DNA of 64,000 nucleotides, from assembly GCF_001262505.1 (NCBI RefSeq), contig NZ_KQ410726.1:124001-188000 (forward strand). Reading direction: 5' to 3'. The stretch comes from Shinella sp. SUS2 (lineage in GTDB: Bacteria; Pseudomonadota; Alphaproteobacteria; Rhizobiales; Rhizobiaceae). Within the stretch, counting starts at the first letter, position 1; each line of letters starts with the position of its first letter. Position numbers and translations under genes: made by a program. Of this stretch, positions 7,507-16,048 are shown piece by piece. The notes under the pieces are model-generated. The model did no database searches and was not told where the DNA came from. It saw only the letters and a list, made by a program, of their open reading frames with translations.

Positions 7507-10500
7507 TTACGACGCCAGCTTCCACCGCATCTCGCTGCCGAAGGCGAGGAAGGCGTCGCGGGAGAGCGGCTTGGCGAAGGCGTAGCCCTGCAGGAGATCG
7601 CAGCCGAGCAGGCCCAGCATCTCGGCATGCTCCATCGTCTCCACGCCTTCGGCGACGATCTCGATGCCGAGCGAGCGGCCGATCTCGATGATCGAGCGCA
7701 CCAGCGCCTGTTCGTTGCGGGCGGTGAGAATGGGGGCGACAAGCTGGCGGTCGATCTTCAGCCGCTTCGGCTTCAGCTTCAGGAGGCTGACGATGGAGGT
7801 GTGGCCGGTGCCGAAATCGTCGATCTCGATGTCGATGCCGAGTGCCTTGATGCGTTCCAGGTTGGTGAGAACGACGTCGTCGCTCTCGTCGAGGAAGATC
7901 GATTCGACCAGTTCGAAGGCGATCTGGCCGGGCTGGATGGAGAGGCCGGTGAGGCTGTCGATCAGGCTCTCGTCCCGGAGGCGCCGGGCCGACACGTTGA
8001 CCGAGATCTTCGGCATGATCAGGCCCTGCGCCGCCCAGCGGGCGCAGTCGAGCAGCGCCTTTTCCAGGACGATGCGGTCGAGCGTGGCCATGACGTTGAG
8101 GTCTTCGGCGATCTTCAGGAAGTGGTCGGGCGTCAGCAGGCCTTCGCGCGGATGGTTCCAGCGGATCAGCGCTTCGGCGCCGGCGAGCTTCAGTGTGCCT
8201 GCGTCGATCTGCGGCTGGTAGTAGGGCACGAATTCGTTGTTCTCGATGCCGGCCAGGATATCGTCGGCGATGCGCTTGTTCGAGATGATCTCGGCCTGCA
8301 GCGCCTCGGTGAAGAATTCATGCCGGTTCCGCCCGAGCGCCTTGGCCCGGTAGAGCGCGATATCGGCATTGACGAGCAGCCTGGCCGTGTCGATCGACCG
8401 GCCCTCGGCAAGGGCGATGCCGATGCTGACGCCGAAGCGGCAGAGATGGCCCTCATATTCGACGGGCTGCTGCATCAGGCTGATGATGCGCCGCGACAGC
8501 GCGCTGAGATAGACCTGATCGGTCGTGTTGGTCACCACCACGACGAATTCGTCGCCGCCGATGCGTGCCACGAGGTCGCCGGTGTGCACGCAGGCGCGCA
8601 GCACCTGCGAGGCATGCACGAGAAGCGCATCGCCCGCGGCATGACCGAGCGTGTCGTTGATCTGCTTGAAGCGGTCGAGGTCGATATGCAGGATGCCGAC
8701 GCGCGCATCCTTCGTCTCGCTGCGCGTGGCGATGTCCGTCAGCTCGTCGTCGAGCTTGCGGCGGTTGCCGAGCCCGGTCAGCGGGTCGTGCAGCGCGTTG
8801 TGCTCGATGCGGACCTTGGCCTGTTCCAGCTCGATGTTCTTGGCGTCCGCCTGTTCCTTGGCCGCCTTCAGGTTTTCCTTCAGGATCACGTCTTCCGTGA
8901 CGTCGAAGGCAAGGCCGATCAGCTTGCGGCCGCCGTCCTGAGCGTGGTGGACCTTGCCGACGGAGCGCACATGGCGGATCTCGCCGTCCGGCATCAGGAT
9001 GCGGGCCTCGCGCACATAGGGCAAATCGTGTTCGACGCAGTGATTGACGGTCTGGACCGTTTCTTCCCGGTCGTCCGGGTGCATTGCGGCGAGCCATTCC
9101 TCGTGCGTCACGGTGCCGTCGGTGAAGACCAGGCCGTAAAGCTGGTGCATGCGCTCGTCCCAGTAGGTCCGGCGGAGGTCGAGATCGGCTTCCCAGAGGC
9201 CGCACTGGTAGGAATCGAGTGCGAGGTCGAGGCGGCGGCTGGTCTGTTCCAGTTCGGTATTCTGCCGTTCGGACTGTTCCTTGGCCTGGCGCAGGCGGGC
9301 GGTCATCTGCATGTCGTCGGTGACGTCGAAGGCGAGCCCGACCAGCTTGCGGCGGCCGTCCTGCCCGGTATGCAGCTTGCCGACCGACTGGATATGGCGA
9401 ATGGATCCGTCCGAATGCACGACGCGCGAGGTGCGCGAATAGGGCACGTTCTCGTCGATGGTCCGGCTGGCCTTGCCTTCCGCCTCGGCACGGTCGTCGG
9501 GATGGATGGCGTTGATCCAGGTGTCGTGGGTGATGCGCTTGCCGGTGTTGGTGATCCCGTAGAGCTGGTGCATGCGGTCGTCCCACAGCGTCAGCCCATC
9601 CTCCAGATCGGCCTCCCACAGGCCGCATTCGTAGGAATCGAGCGCGAGGTCGAGGCGCTGCGTCAGCTTGGCGAGCTCGGCGTTCTGCACCTCGGCATGG
9701 TCCTTGGCACTCTTCAGCGCCTCGTTCAGCAGCACGTCCTCGGTCACGTCCCAGCTGATGCCGGTCAGCTTGTCCTCGCCGTTGGGACCGGTGAGGCGTG
9801 AACCGACATTGCGGATATGGTGCCAGTTGCCGTCGGGCATGAGGATGCGGTACTGCGACTTGTAGTCGTTGCCGCCGGCGCGGATCCGGTCCATCTCGCC
9901 CCTGGCGATGGCGACGTCGTCGGGGTGGAGAACGGAACGCCATTCGTGGTCGTTCGGCGTCTCGTTTTCCGGGAAGCCGTGCAGACGGTGCATCTGTTCG
10001 TCCCAGTTGCGCGCGCCGGTCGACAGCTCGACTTCCCAGATGCCGATCTTGGAGGCGTCGAGCGCGATGTCGAGGCGCTGGGAGAGTGACTGCACCTGCC
10101 GCTCGCGCGCCCGCAGCCGGGCGATGTTGCGCTGGCGTTCGCTGACGAGGCCGCCGGTCAGAAAGATCGGCACGATGATGACGAGTGCCGCCGCGGCGAT
10201 GATCAGCCGGATCTGGGTGAGGTTTTCAGGCGGGTGCTGCCAGCCTTTGGAGGGGATGGCCGCCAGTTGCCAGCGCCCGCCGGGAAAATCCAGCGCCTGG
10301 AGGACGGGTTCCTTCTCGAAGACCTCCGCATCGCCGAAGAACGGATCGACGATATTGTCGGGCACGCTGACGTCGCGGATGGCGAGCTGGATATCGGTTT
10401 CGTGCCGTTGCGCGCTGTGCCGCGTGGGCTGGTCGGCATCGAACAGGCCGGCGTCGGTAAAGAGCTTGCGCTCGTCGATCAGCCCGTCGATGTAGCCCCA

Positions 10501-11061
10501 GAAATAGTGCCGCGCATCCACATTGGTGAAGACCGGTATGAAGAGGTTGAAGCCGCGGCCGCCCTTGGCGAACTGCACCGGCCCGAACATTAGCGGGCGC
10601 CCGCGCGAACGGTCCATCTGGGCGGCCCGGCGGAAGGAGGGGAAGCGGTTGAAATTGGTGCCGAGGTAATGCTGGTTGCCGTCGAGCGGGAAGGCCTGCC
10701 GGACCGTCCCCTCCGGCGCGACGCCGACCCGGCGGAAATGGGTGTTCTGCAGCATCAGCTTGCGGGCGAAGACGTTGAACTGCAGCGTCGCCTGCTCCGG
10801 CGCCACCGCGAACATGTTGGCGACGCTGCGCAGGGCCGCGACATTGCCGTTCACCTGGCTCTGCAGCCGGGCTGCGACCAGCGCGAGGTCGCCCGCCACA
10901 TGGTTCTGCAGCTCGTTGCGGTAGATATGCTCGTTCTGCCGCTCGTAGACGATGCCCGCCGTCAGGATGACGCAACCGGCGATCGCCGCCGGAATGAGCG
11001 ACGGTTTCGCCCATTCTGCTATGGACGCCAGAGCGTGGCGAAAGGCGGCTGGAACGCGCAA
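7507..11061 (-). CDS. Membrane-bound CHASE-PAS-PAS-PAS-GGDEF-EAL c-di-GMP turnover protein
   Basis: With the TTG at 11061 as start the protein has 1184 residues. Order: membrane segment at about 22-41, a periplasmic CHASE-like sensor at about 60-270, a second membrane segment at 285-302, three PAS_3 repeats between about 325 and 725, a GGDEF domain with intact GGDEF at 835-839, and an EAL domain with EAL at 963-965. The EAL domain retains DDFGTG, KIDRQLV and EGVET, so both cyclase and phosphodiesterase activity are possible. The inhibitory I-site is not canonical: HTGD occupies the RxxD position. The start is uncertain because there is no ATG before residue 80 of the frame. TTG 11061 has GGGGA 8 bases upstream; TTG 11085 and 11208 are alternatives. 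Confidence 0.92.
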   Translation of the reverse strand: MRVPAAFRHALASIAEWAKPSLIPAAIAGCVILTAGIVYERQNEHIYRNELQNHVAGDLALVAARLQSQVNGNVAALRSVANMFAVAPEQATLQFNVFARKLMLQNTHFRRVGVAPEGTVRQAFPLDGNQHYLGTNFNRFPSFRRAAQMDRSRGRPLMFGPVQFAKGGRGFNLFIPVFTNVDARHYFWGYIDGLIDERKLFTDAGLFDADQPTRHSAQRHETDIQLAIRDVSVPDNIVDPFFGDAEVFEKEPVLQALDFPGGRWQLAAIPSKGWQHPPENLTQIRLIIAAAALVIIVPIFLTGGLVSERQRNIARLRARERQVQSLSQRLDIALDASKIGIWEVELSTGARNWDEQMHRLHGFPENETPNDHEWRSVLHPDDVAIARGEMDRIRAGGNDYKSQYRILMPDGNWHHIRNVGSRLTGPNGEDKLTGISWDVTEDVLLNEALKSAKDHAEVQNAELAKLTQRLDLALDSYECGLWEADLEDGLTLWDDRMHQLYGITNTGKRITHDTWINAIHPDDRAEAEGKASRTIDENVPYSRTSRVVHSDGSIRHIQSVGKLHTGQDGRRKLVGLAFDVTDDMQMTARLRQAKEQSERQNTELEQTSRRLDLALDSYQCGLWEADLDLRRTYWDERMHQLYGLVFTDGTVTHEEWLAAMHPDDREETVQTVNHCVEHDLPYVREARILMPDGEIRHVRSVGKVHHAQDGGRKLIGLAFDVTEDVILKENLKAAKEQADAKNIELEQAKVRIEHNALHDPLTGLGNRRKLDDELTDIATRSETKDARVGILHIDLDRFKQINDTLGHAAGDALLVHASQVLRACVHTGDLVARIGGDEFVVVVTNTTDQVYLSALSRRIISLMQQPVEYEGHLCRFGVSIGIALAEGRSIDTARLLVNADIALYRAKALGRNRHEFFTEALQAEIISNKRIADDILAGIENNEFVPYYQPQIDAGTLKLAGAEALIRWNHPREGLLTPDHFLKIAEDLNVMATLDRIVLEKALLDCARWAAQGLIMPKISVNVSARRLRDESLIDSLTGLSIQPGQIAFELVESIFLDESDDVVLTNLERIKALGIDIEIDDFGTGHTSIVSLLKLKPKRLKIDRQLVAPILTARNEQALVRSIIEIGRSLGIEIVAEGVETMEHAEMLGLLGCDLLQGYAFAKPLSRDAFLAFGSEMRWKLAS

Positions 11062-11361
11062 AAAGAGAATCCCCGGTGGTCGCAAAACGGTAAGGGAGGC
11101 TTCCTTAAGATTGCATTTATAAACAGCTGAAATACTTGCATTTCCGTCCCGATACGGGAGAGTGTTGCCAAGCCGCTTTCCGGGCCCTCCGCCGCCCTTG
11201 TCCGACAATTCCGGGGATGAGCGGGCAGCCTGCCTTGCTTCGTATGATCTTTCCGGCCATCCATTTCACCAGCGCACGCGGGGGCGGGCGAATTTCGCCA
11301 TATTTGGGGGGCATCTGACATGGCCAGCAAAAAGACTGATTCATTCCCAGGGGTTCGCAAG

Positions 11362-11622
11362 ATGCGCTTTCTGATCGCCGCGCTGATGGCCACGGCCGTT
11401 TTCCTTTCGCCGCTCGCAGCTTCTGCCGAAAGCGCCGACGTGGAGGCCGTGATCACGAATGTCGACACGACGAACCTCAGCCTCTCGCTCGATGACGGCA
11501 AGAAGTACCAGGCGCCGGAAGAGTTCAATTTCGAAGGGCTGGAACCGGGCGTGAAGGTGCTGGTGTTCTACACCGAAGTCGACGGCAAGCGCGTCATCAA
11601 CGATCTCGAAATCATCCAGTAA
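11362..11622 (+). CDS. Small exported DUF1344-type protein
   Basis: The 86-residue protein starts with a Sec-type signal peptide, MRFLIAALMATAVFLSPLAASA, with cleavage likely after the ASA at about 22. The mature part is about 64 residues, mainly beta, with ADVEAVITNVDTTNLSLSLDD and a C-terminal VDGKRVINDLEI, matching the DUF1344 family of small periplasmic proteins found in rhizobia. Function is unknown. ATG 11362 is preferred because it starts the signal peptide and has AGGGG about 8 bases upstream; an ATG at 11320 adds 14 polar residues that would spoil the signal. It is divergent from the large GGDEF/EAL gene and convergent with the phosphatase gene. Confidence 0.85.
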   Translation: MRFLIAALMATAVFLSPLAASAESADVEAVITNVDTTNLSLSLDDGKKYQAPEEFNFEGLEPGVKVLVFYTEVDGKRVINDLEIIQ

Positions 11623-11679
11623 GGCTTTGCCTTTCATTCCGCCACGGCCGTCCGGCTTTTCCAGGCGGGCTCTTGTCCC

Positions 11680-12261
11680 TTAGAGCCAGTGCATGCCCGT
11701 CGCATCGATGCGCAGCAGGCGATCCTGGTGGATCGGCGTGTTGGCCGCTTCTTCCTCGTCCATGCCGTTCAGCCGGAAGGCCGCGCGGAAAACACCGCCA
11801 TGGCTGACGCAGACGGTCGGACCACGGACATCGGCAAGCCAGGACGCGATGCGCCAGGAGAGAATCTCGTAGCTTTCCGCCGCATCGCCGGGCGGAATGA
11901 AGTTCCATTTCGCGTGGCTGCGTTCTTCGACCCGTGCCGGCGCTTCGGCCATCAGCTCGGGCAGGGTATGGCCTTCCCAGTCGCCGAAGGACAATTCGAC
12001 GAGACGGTCGTCGGTGCGGTAGGCGAGGGGATCGAGCCCCATGGCGCGGCGCAGGATTTCCATCGTCTCGCGCGTGCGGCCCAGCGGGCTTGCGACGAAA
12101 TCGAAATCGGCGGCCGCGGCGCCGAGAATGCCTTTGAGGGCGGCGCCGTTGCCGGCCGCCTGGCGGCGGCCGGTCTCGTTCAGCGGAATGTCCTTCTGCC
12201 CCTGCAGCCTGCCCTCTGCATTCCACGCGGTCTGGCCGTGACGGATCATGTAGATGAGCAA
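11680..12261 (-). CDS. Histidine phosphatase family protein (phosphoglycerate mutase-like)
   Basis: The 193-residue protein has the branch-1 histidine phosphatase core: RHGQT near residues 7-11 with the phospho-accepting His, ELSFGDWEG near 90, and the second catalytic His in CVSHGG near 150. Substrate is unknown; relatives act on phosphoglycerate, sugar phosphates or nucleosides. Start: the frame opens with TTG at 12261, which gives the common LIYMIRHGQT N terminus, while ATG 12249 leaves only one residue before RHG, so the TTG is favoured without a strong Shine-Dalgarno. It begins 28 bases downstream of the fabI stop on the same strand, so the two probably form an operon. Confidence 0.9.
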   Translation of the reverse strand: MLIYMIRHGQTAWNAEGRLQGQKDIPLNETGRRQAAGNGAALKGILGAAAADFDFVASPLGRTRETMEILRRAMGLDPLAYRTDDRLVELSFGDWEGHTLPELMAEAPARVEERSHAKWNFIPPGDAAESYEILSWRIASWLADVRGPTVCVSHGGVFRAAFRLNGMDEEEAANTPIHQDRLLRIDATGMHWL

Positions 12262-12289
12262 GGCGAAAACCCCGGGGCGGACGTTCGTA

Positions 12290-13108
12290 TCAGTCCTTGA
12301 TGACGGAGATGTCGGGCGCGTCGACGGCCTTCATGCCGACGACGTGGTAGCCACTGTCCGCATGATGGGTTTCGCCGGTTACCGAGCGCGACAGGTCGGA
12401 CAGCATGTAGAGGCCGACATCGCCGACTTCTTCGATCGTGACGGTCCGGCGCAGCGGCGCATTGTACTCGTTCCACTTGAGAATATAGCGGAAGTCACCG
12501 ATGCCGGAGGCTGCGAGCGTCTTGATCGGGCCGGCGGAAATCGCGTTGACGCGGATGTTCTTCGGGCCGAGGTCGACGGCGAGATACTTCACGCTCGCCT
12601 CGAGCGCGGCCTTGGCGACGCCCATGACGTTGTAGTTCGGCATGACCTTCTCTGCGCCGTAATAGGTCAGCGTCAGCATCGAGCCGCCGTCGGTCATCAG
12701 CTTTTCCGCGCGACGGGCGACCGACGTGAAGGAATAGACCGAGATCTGCATGGTCTTGGCGAAATTCGCCGGTGTGGTGTCCACGTAGCGGCCGGTCAGC
12801 TCGTCCTTGTCGGAAAAGCCGATCGCATGCACGAGGAAGTCGATCTTGCCCCAGGTCTTCTCGATATTCTCGAAGACGGCGTCGATCGATGCCTCGTCGG
12901 AAACGTCGCAATCGCCGGCCAGCACGGCGCCGATTTCGACGGCCAGCGGCTCCACACGCTTCTTCAGCGCATCGCCCTGATAGGTCAGGGCAATCTCGCC
13001 GCCCTGTGCGTGGATAGCCTTGGCGATGCCCCAGGCGATGGAACGGTTGTTGGCGACGCCCATGATGACGCCGCGCTTGCCCTTCATCAGACCAGATGCC
13101 TGAACCAT
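12290..13108 (-). CDS. fabI: Enoyl-[acyl-carrier-protein] reductase (NADH)
   Basis: The 272-residue short-chain dehydrogenase-type enzyme catalyses the last reduction in each fatty-acid elongation cycle. It shows the nucleotide motif GVANNRSIAWGIAK near residue 17 and the FabI catalytic Tyr-x6-Lys in YNVMGVAKAALE near 155-165, which separates FabI from ordinary SDRs. ATG 13108 fits the family length of about 270. The leader carries a possible promoter, TTGAAC and CATAGG 17 bases apart, about 40-70 bases upstream. The phosphatase gene follows on the same strand. Rhizobia often carry two FabI paralogues, so this may not be the only one. Confidence 0.95.
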   Translation of the reverse strand: MVQASGLMKGKRGVIMGVANNRSIAWGIAKAIHAQGGEIALTYQGDALKKRVEPLAVEIGAVLAGDCDVSDEASIDAVFENIEKTWGKIDFLVHAIGFSDKDELTGRYVDTTPANFAKTMQISVYSFTSVARRAEKLMTDGGSMLTLTYYGAEKVMPNYNVMGVAKAALEASVKYLAVDLGPKNIRVNAISAGPIKTLAASGIGDFRYILKWNEYNAPLRRTVTIEEVGDVGLYMLSDLSRSVTGETHHADSGYHVVGMKAVDAPDISVIKD

Positions 13109-13240
13109 GGTTTGCCCCCTGATACTTAAGTCAGATTTGCCTATGGCATAGGCGGCATTGGGGTTCAAGCGCGGGAGGGTTCAGGAACTGTTAGCACTCG
13201 TAACAATGGGTGCATGTTTTATGAAAGCGTCACAAAGGGC

Positions 13241-14302
13241 TCAAAGATAAAGCCCTTCGCGCAGGCTGCGCATCAGGTCGATCATCTTGTCATCCGGTTT
13301 TTCCCACAGGAGAAGGCGGATTTCGGCGACGAGATCGCCCCGTTCGCCGTTTTCCATGAGCAGACCTTCGCCGGGAATACGGATCTGGTGGTCGGAGCCC
13401 GACCAGGCCGGAACCGTTACCGGCAGCGGTCCGAGCGGGCCGTCGATGGTCGTCTCGCAGCCGAGCACGGCATTCTCGATCGTCACCGGCAGATCGACCT
13501 TCAGGTCGAAACCATCGACCCGGAAGCGACCGGGGGCAACGCGCAAGGTGATGACGGCATCGCCGCGCTTCAGGTTCTCGATGCGGTAACCGGCCTCCTT
13601 GAGGCGGATCACCTGGCCATCCGTCGATCCGGCGCCGACAGGCACGCGCAGCGTCTGCCCGTCCGGGGTCTCGATTGTCGGGCGCACCTTGTTGAGGATG
13701 TCCTCGACGCTGACGGTGACGTCGGCAACGAAGTCCGGTGCCGTCTCCACCTTGACGCGGCTTCCGCGGATGCGGCGGATGATGGCGGAGATGAGGCTGC
13801 TTGCCGGGGCGACGCCGCGGCCCTGCGGCGCCTCTTCGATCTCAGGCTCGTCGGCCGCCTTGCGGGCGTCCTGTGCGGCGGCGCCGGCGGCCTGTGCCTG
13901 CTGCTGGGCGCGCGGCTGGGGCTGCGCTTGCCCCTGGACTTTTGCTTCTGCCGGCTGTCCGCGCGAATCGACGCCGAAGATGCGGGCGATCATGTCCTCG
14001 GCATCCTCGTTCGACACGCGCGGCGGCGCTTCGCTCCTTGCCTTGCGCTCGGCCTGCTGGCGGCGCATCTGCTCCATGCGGCGCAGTTCGGCCTCGCGCT
14101 GCTGGCGGTCGTAGCGGCTGCGTTTGTCGGGGTCGCGCAGGATGTCGTAGGCGCGGCCGGCCTCCGTGAAGCGCACTGTGGCATTGGGGTCGTCATGGTT
14201 CTGGTCGGGATGCACGGCCTTCGCCAGCGAGCGCCAGGCTGCCTTGATTTCCTCCTGCCCGGCGTTTCGCTTCACGCCGAGCACCGAATAGGGGTCACGC
14301 AT
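13241..14302 (-). CDS. DnaJ-family chaperone of the CbpA type (J domain plus C-terminal substrate domain, no zinc finger)
   Basis: The 353-residue protein opens with a J domain (about residues 1-66) holding the DnaK-stimulating HPD at 31-33. A charged, Gln/Ala-rich linker occupies about 75-165. The C-terminal beta domains (about 180-353) are of the DnaJ_C type, with APGRFRVDGFDLKVDLPVTI and FVADVTVSVEDIL. No CxxCxGxG repeats are present, so it is a type B (CbpA-like) co-chaperone and not the canonical DnaJ. ATG 14302 is chosen over GTG 14311 because GGTGGA lies 5-10 bases before it. It lies upstream of fabI on the same strand, with a 132-base gap that probably holds the fabI promoter. Confidence 0.93.
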   Translation of the reverse strand: MRDPYSVLGVKRNAGQEEIKAAWRSLAKAVHPDQNHDDPNATVRFTEAGRAYDILRDPDKRSRYDRQQREAELRRMEQMRRQQAERKARSEAPPRVSNEDAEDMIARIFGVDSRGQPAEAKVQGQAQPQPRAQQQAQAAGAAAQDARKAADEPEIEEAPQGRGVAPASSLISAIIRRIRGSRVKVETAPDFVADVTVSVEDILNKVRPTIETPDGQTLRVPVGAGSTDGQVIRLKEAGYRIENLKRGDAVITLRVAPGRFRVDGFDLKVDLPVTIENAVLGCETTIDGPLGPLPVTVPAWSGSDHQIRIPGEGLLMENGERGDLVAEIRLLLWEKPDDKMIDLMRSLREGLYL

Positions 14303-14400
14303 AACTTCCACCCGTTGCCGTTTTGCCGGCCATGATAGCGATGAACGTCCTAATCACTGGTTACGGGCCAGAGTTGAAAAAGTGCAAAGATCGCGTGTCC

Positions 14401-14862
14401 TCAACCTTGCAGATCAAAGGCGAGCAGCAGCCATTCGCCGGAATTGCCAAGGCAGGTGCGGCCGGAATAGTTGGCGATGCCCTGGTAGGAATGGCGTGTC
14501 GTTACGAAGTCGCGGCACGGCCGCCCGGTCGTGTCGCGATTTTCCGCAATGCTGCTGATGACGCCGGCGCTGCCCGAGGCGGAGTTCGCCCACGGAATGG
14601 CGCTGCCGCCGGTGCGGGCAAGATCGGCGGAGGAGACGGCGTTGCGCACGGTGATCTCGTCGGTCAGGCGTTCGGTGCCCGAGGGCACGGAACTGGTGCG
14701 CAGGGTATCGACCTTGCTGCCGTCGAAGATGTCGAGACCGCCCATGCAGCCGGAGAGAGAGGCGCCGCACAGGGTCACGACAACAACCGCAAGGCAATGT
14801 GCCCTGTATGGCTTTGTCTGCGCGCGCGACTTTGCTATGACGTCCACTCCAACCTGCCTCAT
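14401..14862 (-). CDS. Outer-membrane lipoprotein resembling the 17-kDa surface antigen family (RT0821/Lpp0805 type)
   Basis: With ATG 14862 as start the protein has 153 residues. A hydrophobic stretch ends in a lipobox, GASLSGC, at about residue 39, so it should be exported and lipid-modified. The C-terminal 65 residues hold PWANSASGSAGVISS, a CRDF motif and a conserved Cys in GRTCLGN, the layout of the 17-kDa surface antigen-like domain (PF16998). The N terminus before the hydrophobic stretch is long and basic, so a later start, for example the GTG five codons on, is possible. Promoters for this gene and for the divergent pdxH must share the 30 bases between them. Confidence 0.75.
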   Translation of the reverse strand: MRQVGVDVIAKSRAQTKPYRAHCLAVVVVTLCGASLSGCMGGLDIFDGSKVDTLRTSSVPSGTERLTDEITVRNAVSSADLARTGGSAIPWANSASGSAGVISSIAENRDTTGRPCRDFVTTRHSYQGIANYSGRTCLGNSGEWLLLAFDLQG

Positions 14863-14891
14863 GCAGTTAATAGATCGGCATTGAATCGAAT

Positions 14892-15512
14892 ATGAGCGAA
14901 AATGCGTTAACAAGCGGTGACTTCACCGAGGAAAACGAACCCTACGCCCTCTTCGGCACATGGCTGGAGGAGGCGGCGAAGACCGAGCCGAACGACCCGA
15001 ACGCGGTGGCGCTCGCCACCGTCGACGAGGCGGGCCTGCCGAATGTGCGCATGGTCCTGCTCAAGGGGTTCGATGCACGCGGCTTCGTCTTCTATACGAA
15101 TTTCGAGAGCCAGAAGGGTGTGGAAATCCTTGGCGCGCTGAAGGCCGCCATGTGCTTCCACTGGAAGTCGCTGCGCCGTCAGGTGCGCATCCGCGGCGAG
15201 GTGGAGATCGTCACCGATGCCGAGGCGGACGAATACTACGCCTCGCGCCCACGGGGCAGCCGCATCGGCGCCTGGGCATCGAAGCAGTCGCGCCCGCTGG
15301 AAGGCCGTTTCGCGCTGGAGAAGGCGGTTGCCGAATACACGGCCCGCTACGCCATCGGCGAGATTCCCCGCCCGCCGCACTGGTCCGGCTTCCGCATCAA
15401 GCCCGTCTCGATCGAGTTCTGGCACGACCGCCCCTTCCGCCTGCACGACCGCATGGAATTCCGCCGCACGGCGGACGGTGCCGGCTGGACGAAGGTCAGG
15501 ATGTATCCGTGA
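14892..15512 (+). CDS. pdxH: Pyridoxamine/pyridoxine 5'-phosphate oxidase
   Basis: The 206-residue FMN enzyme oxidises PNP or PMP to pyridoxal 5'-phosphate. It carries the family's [20 protein letters not shown] segment near 50, [10 protein letters not shown] near 97, [11 protein letters not shown] near 122 and the C-terminal signature [14 protein letters not shown], followed by the usual WxxxRMYP end (WTKVRMYP here). Length fits the family. It is divergent from the lipoprotein gene and its stop lies 4 bases from the convergent toxin gene, leaving no room for a separate terminator. Confidence 0.96.
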   Translation: MSENALTSGDFTEENEPYALFGTWLEEAAKTEPNDPNAVALATVDEAGLPNVRMVLLKGFDARGFVFYTNFESQKGVEILGALKAAMCFHWKSLRRQVRIRGEVEIVTDAEADEYYASRPRGSRIGAWASKQSRPLEGRFALEKAVAEYTARYAIGEIPRPPHWSGFRIKPVSIEFWHDRPFRLHDRMEFRRTADGAGWTKVRMYP

Positions 15513-15516
15513 ATGG

Positions 15517-15786
15517 TCAGCGGTAGACGGATTTCCGGTCGCCGATGCGAATGATGAAGATCGTGACGACCGAATCCTCGATCCGCGCAATGATGCGATA
15601 GTCGCCGACGCGGTACTTCCAGAAGGCGCCGAGTTCGGATCCTTTCAGCGCCTGCCCGATCGCACGAGGATCCTCGAGCGGGGCGATGCGATCACTGAGG
15701 AAGCGGAGGATACGCCGGGCGGCCGCGGTGCCGAGTTTTTCGAGCTCCTTGTCCGCGCCGGGGTGAAATTCAATTTTCCACGCCAT
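15517..15786 (-). CDS. RelE/ParE-family toxin
   Basis: The 89-residue basic protein has the RelE/ParE superfamily layout: an N-terminal strand and helix pair, then FWKYRVGDYRIIARI near 55-70 and the terminal RIGDRKSVYR. The Arg-Val-Gly-Asp-Tyr-Arg motif and the C-terminal Arg/Tyr are typical of RelE-like mRNA interferases rather than ParE gyrase poisons, though sequence alone does not settle this. Its start overlaps the end of the antitoxin gene by 17 bases, the standard antitoxin-first order. It is wedged between pdxH and a polysaccharide deacetylase gene. Confidence 0.88.
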   Translation of the reverse strand: MAWKIEFHPGADKELEKLGTAAARRILRFLSDRIAPLEDPRAIGQALKGSELGAFWKYRVGDYRIIARIEDSVVTIFIIRIGDRKSVYR

Positions 15787-15994
15787 GGGCCTTCATCATC
15801 TCGGCAAGAGAGATGGTGCCTGCCTGCCCCTTTTTCAGTTCGGCAAGCCGCTGCTCGGCAAGGTGGAGATCTTCTAGGTCGTCCAGATGCTCGACGATGG
15901 CCTCGAGTGCGTGTTCGCTCGGGCTGCGCCCGGTTTTCCGGGCAAGCTCTTCAAGGCGCTTTTCGATATCGGCAGGCAGGCGCAGGGCTAGCAT
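15770..15994 (-). CDS. Ribbon-helix-helix antitoxin partner of the RelE-like toxin
   Basis: The 74-residue protein starts MLALRLPADIEKRLEELA, a typical ribbon-helix-helix DNA-binding beginning (strand, then helix, then TGRSPSEHALEAI as the second helix). The acidic C terminus (residues 45-74) should wrap the toxin. RHH antitoxins usually repress their own operon. ATG 15994 gives the compact RHH start; the frame reaches further upstream without homology. It overlaps the toxin gene by 17 bases. I infer an autonomous type II module of two genes. Confidence 0.85.
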   Translation of the reverse strand: MLALRLPADIEKRLEELARKTGRSPSEHALEAIVEHLDDLEDLHLAEQRLAELKKGQAGTISLAEMMKAHGVEN

Positions 15995-16048
15995 GGAACG
16001 GTCTCCGAGTGTGCGCCAGCATATCACGGAGAAGGCGCATGCCCAAGC

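Noticed and set aside
4978..9801. Two plus-strand frames of about 800 codons opposite ribB, aroC and the GGDEF/EAL gene
   Set aside because: Both are antisense to genes with clear catalytic motifs and have no homology-like pattern.
13188..13213. TTAGCACTC downstream of the DnaJ-like gene, a match to the left half of the CIRCE heat-shock operator
   Set aside because: The right half is only weakly matched and the spacing is off by one. It lies in front of fabI rather than a chaperone gene, so chance is more likely.
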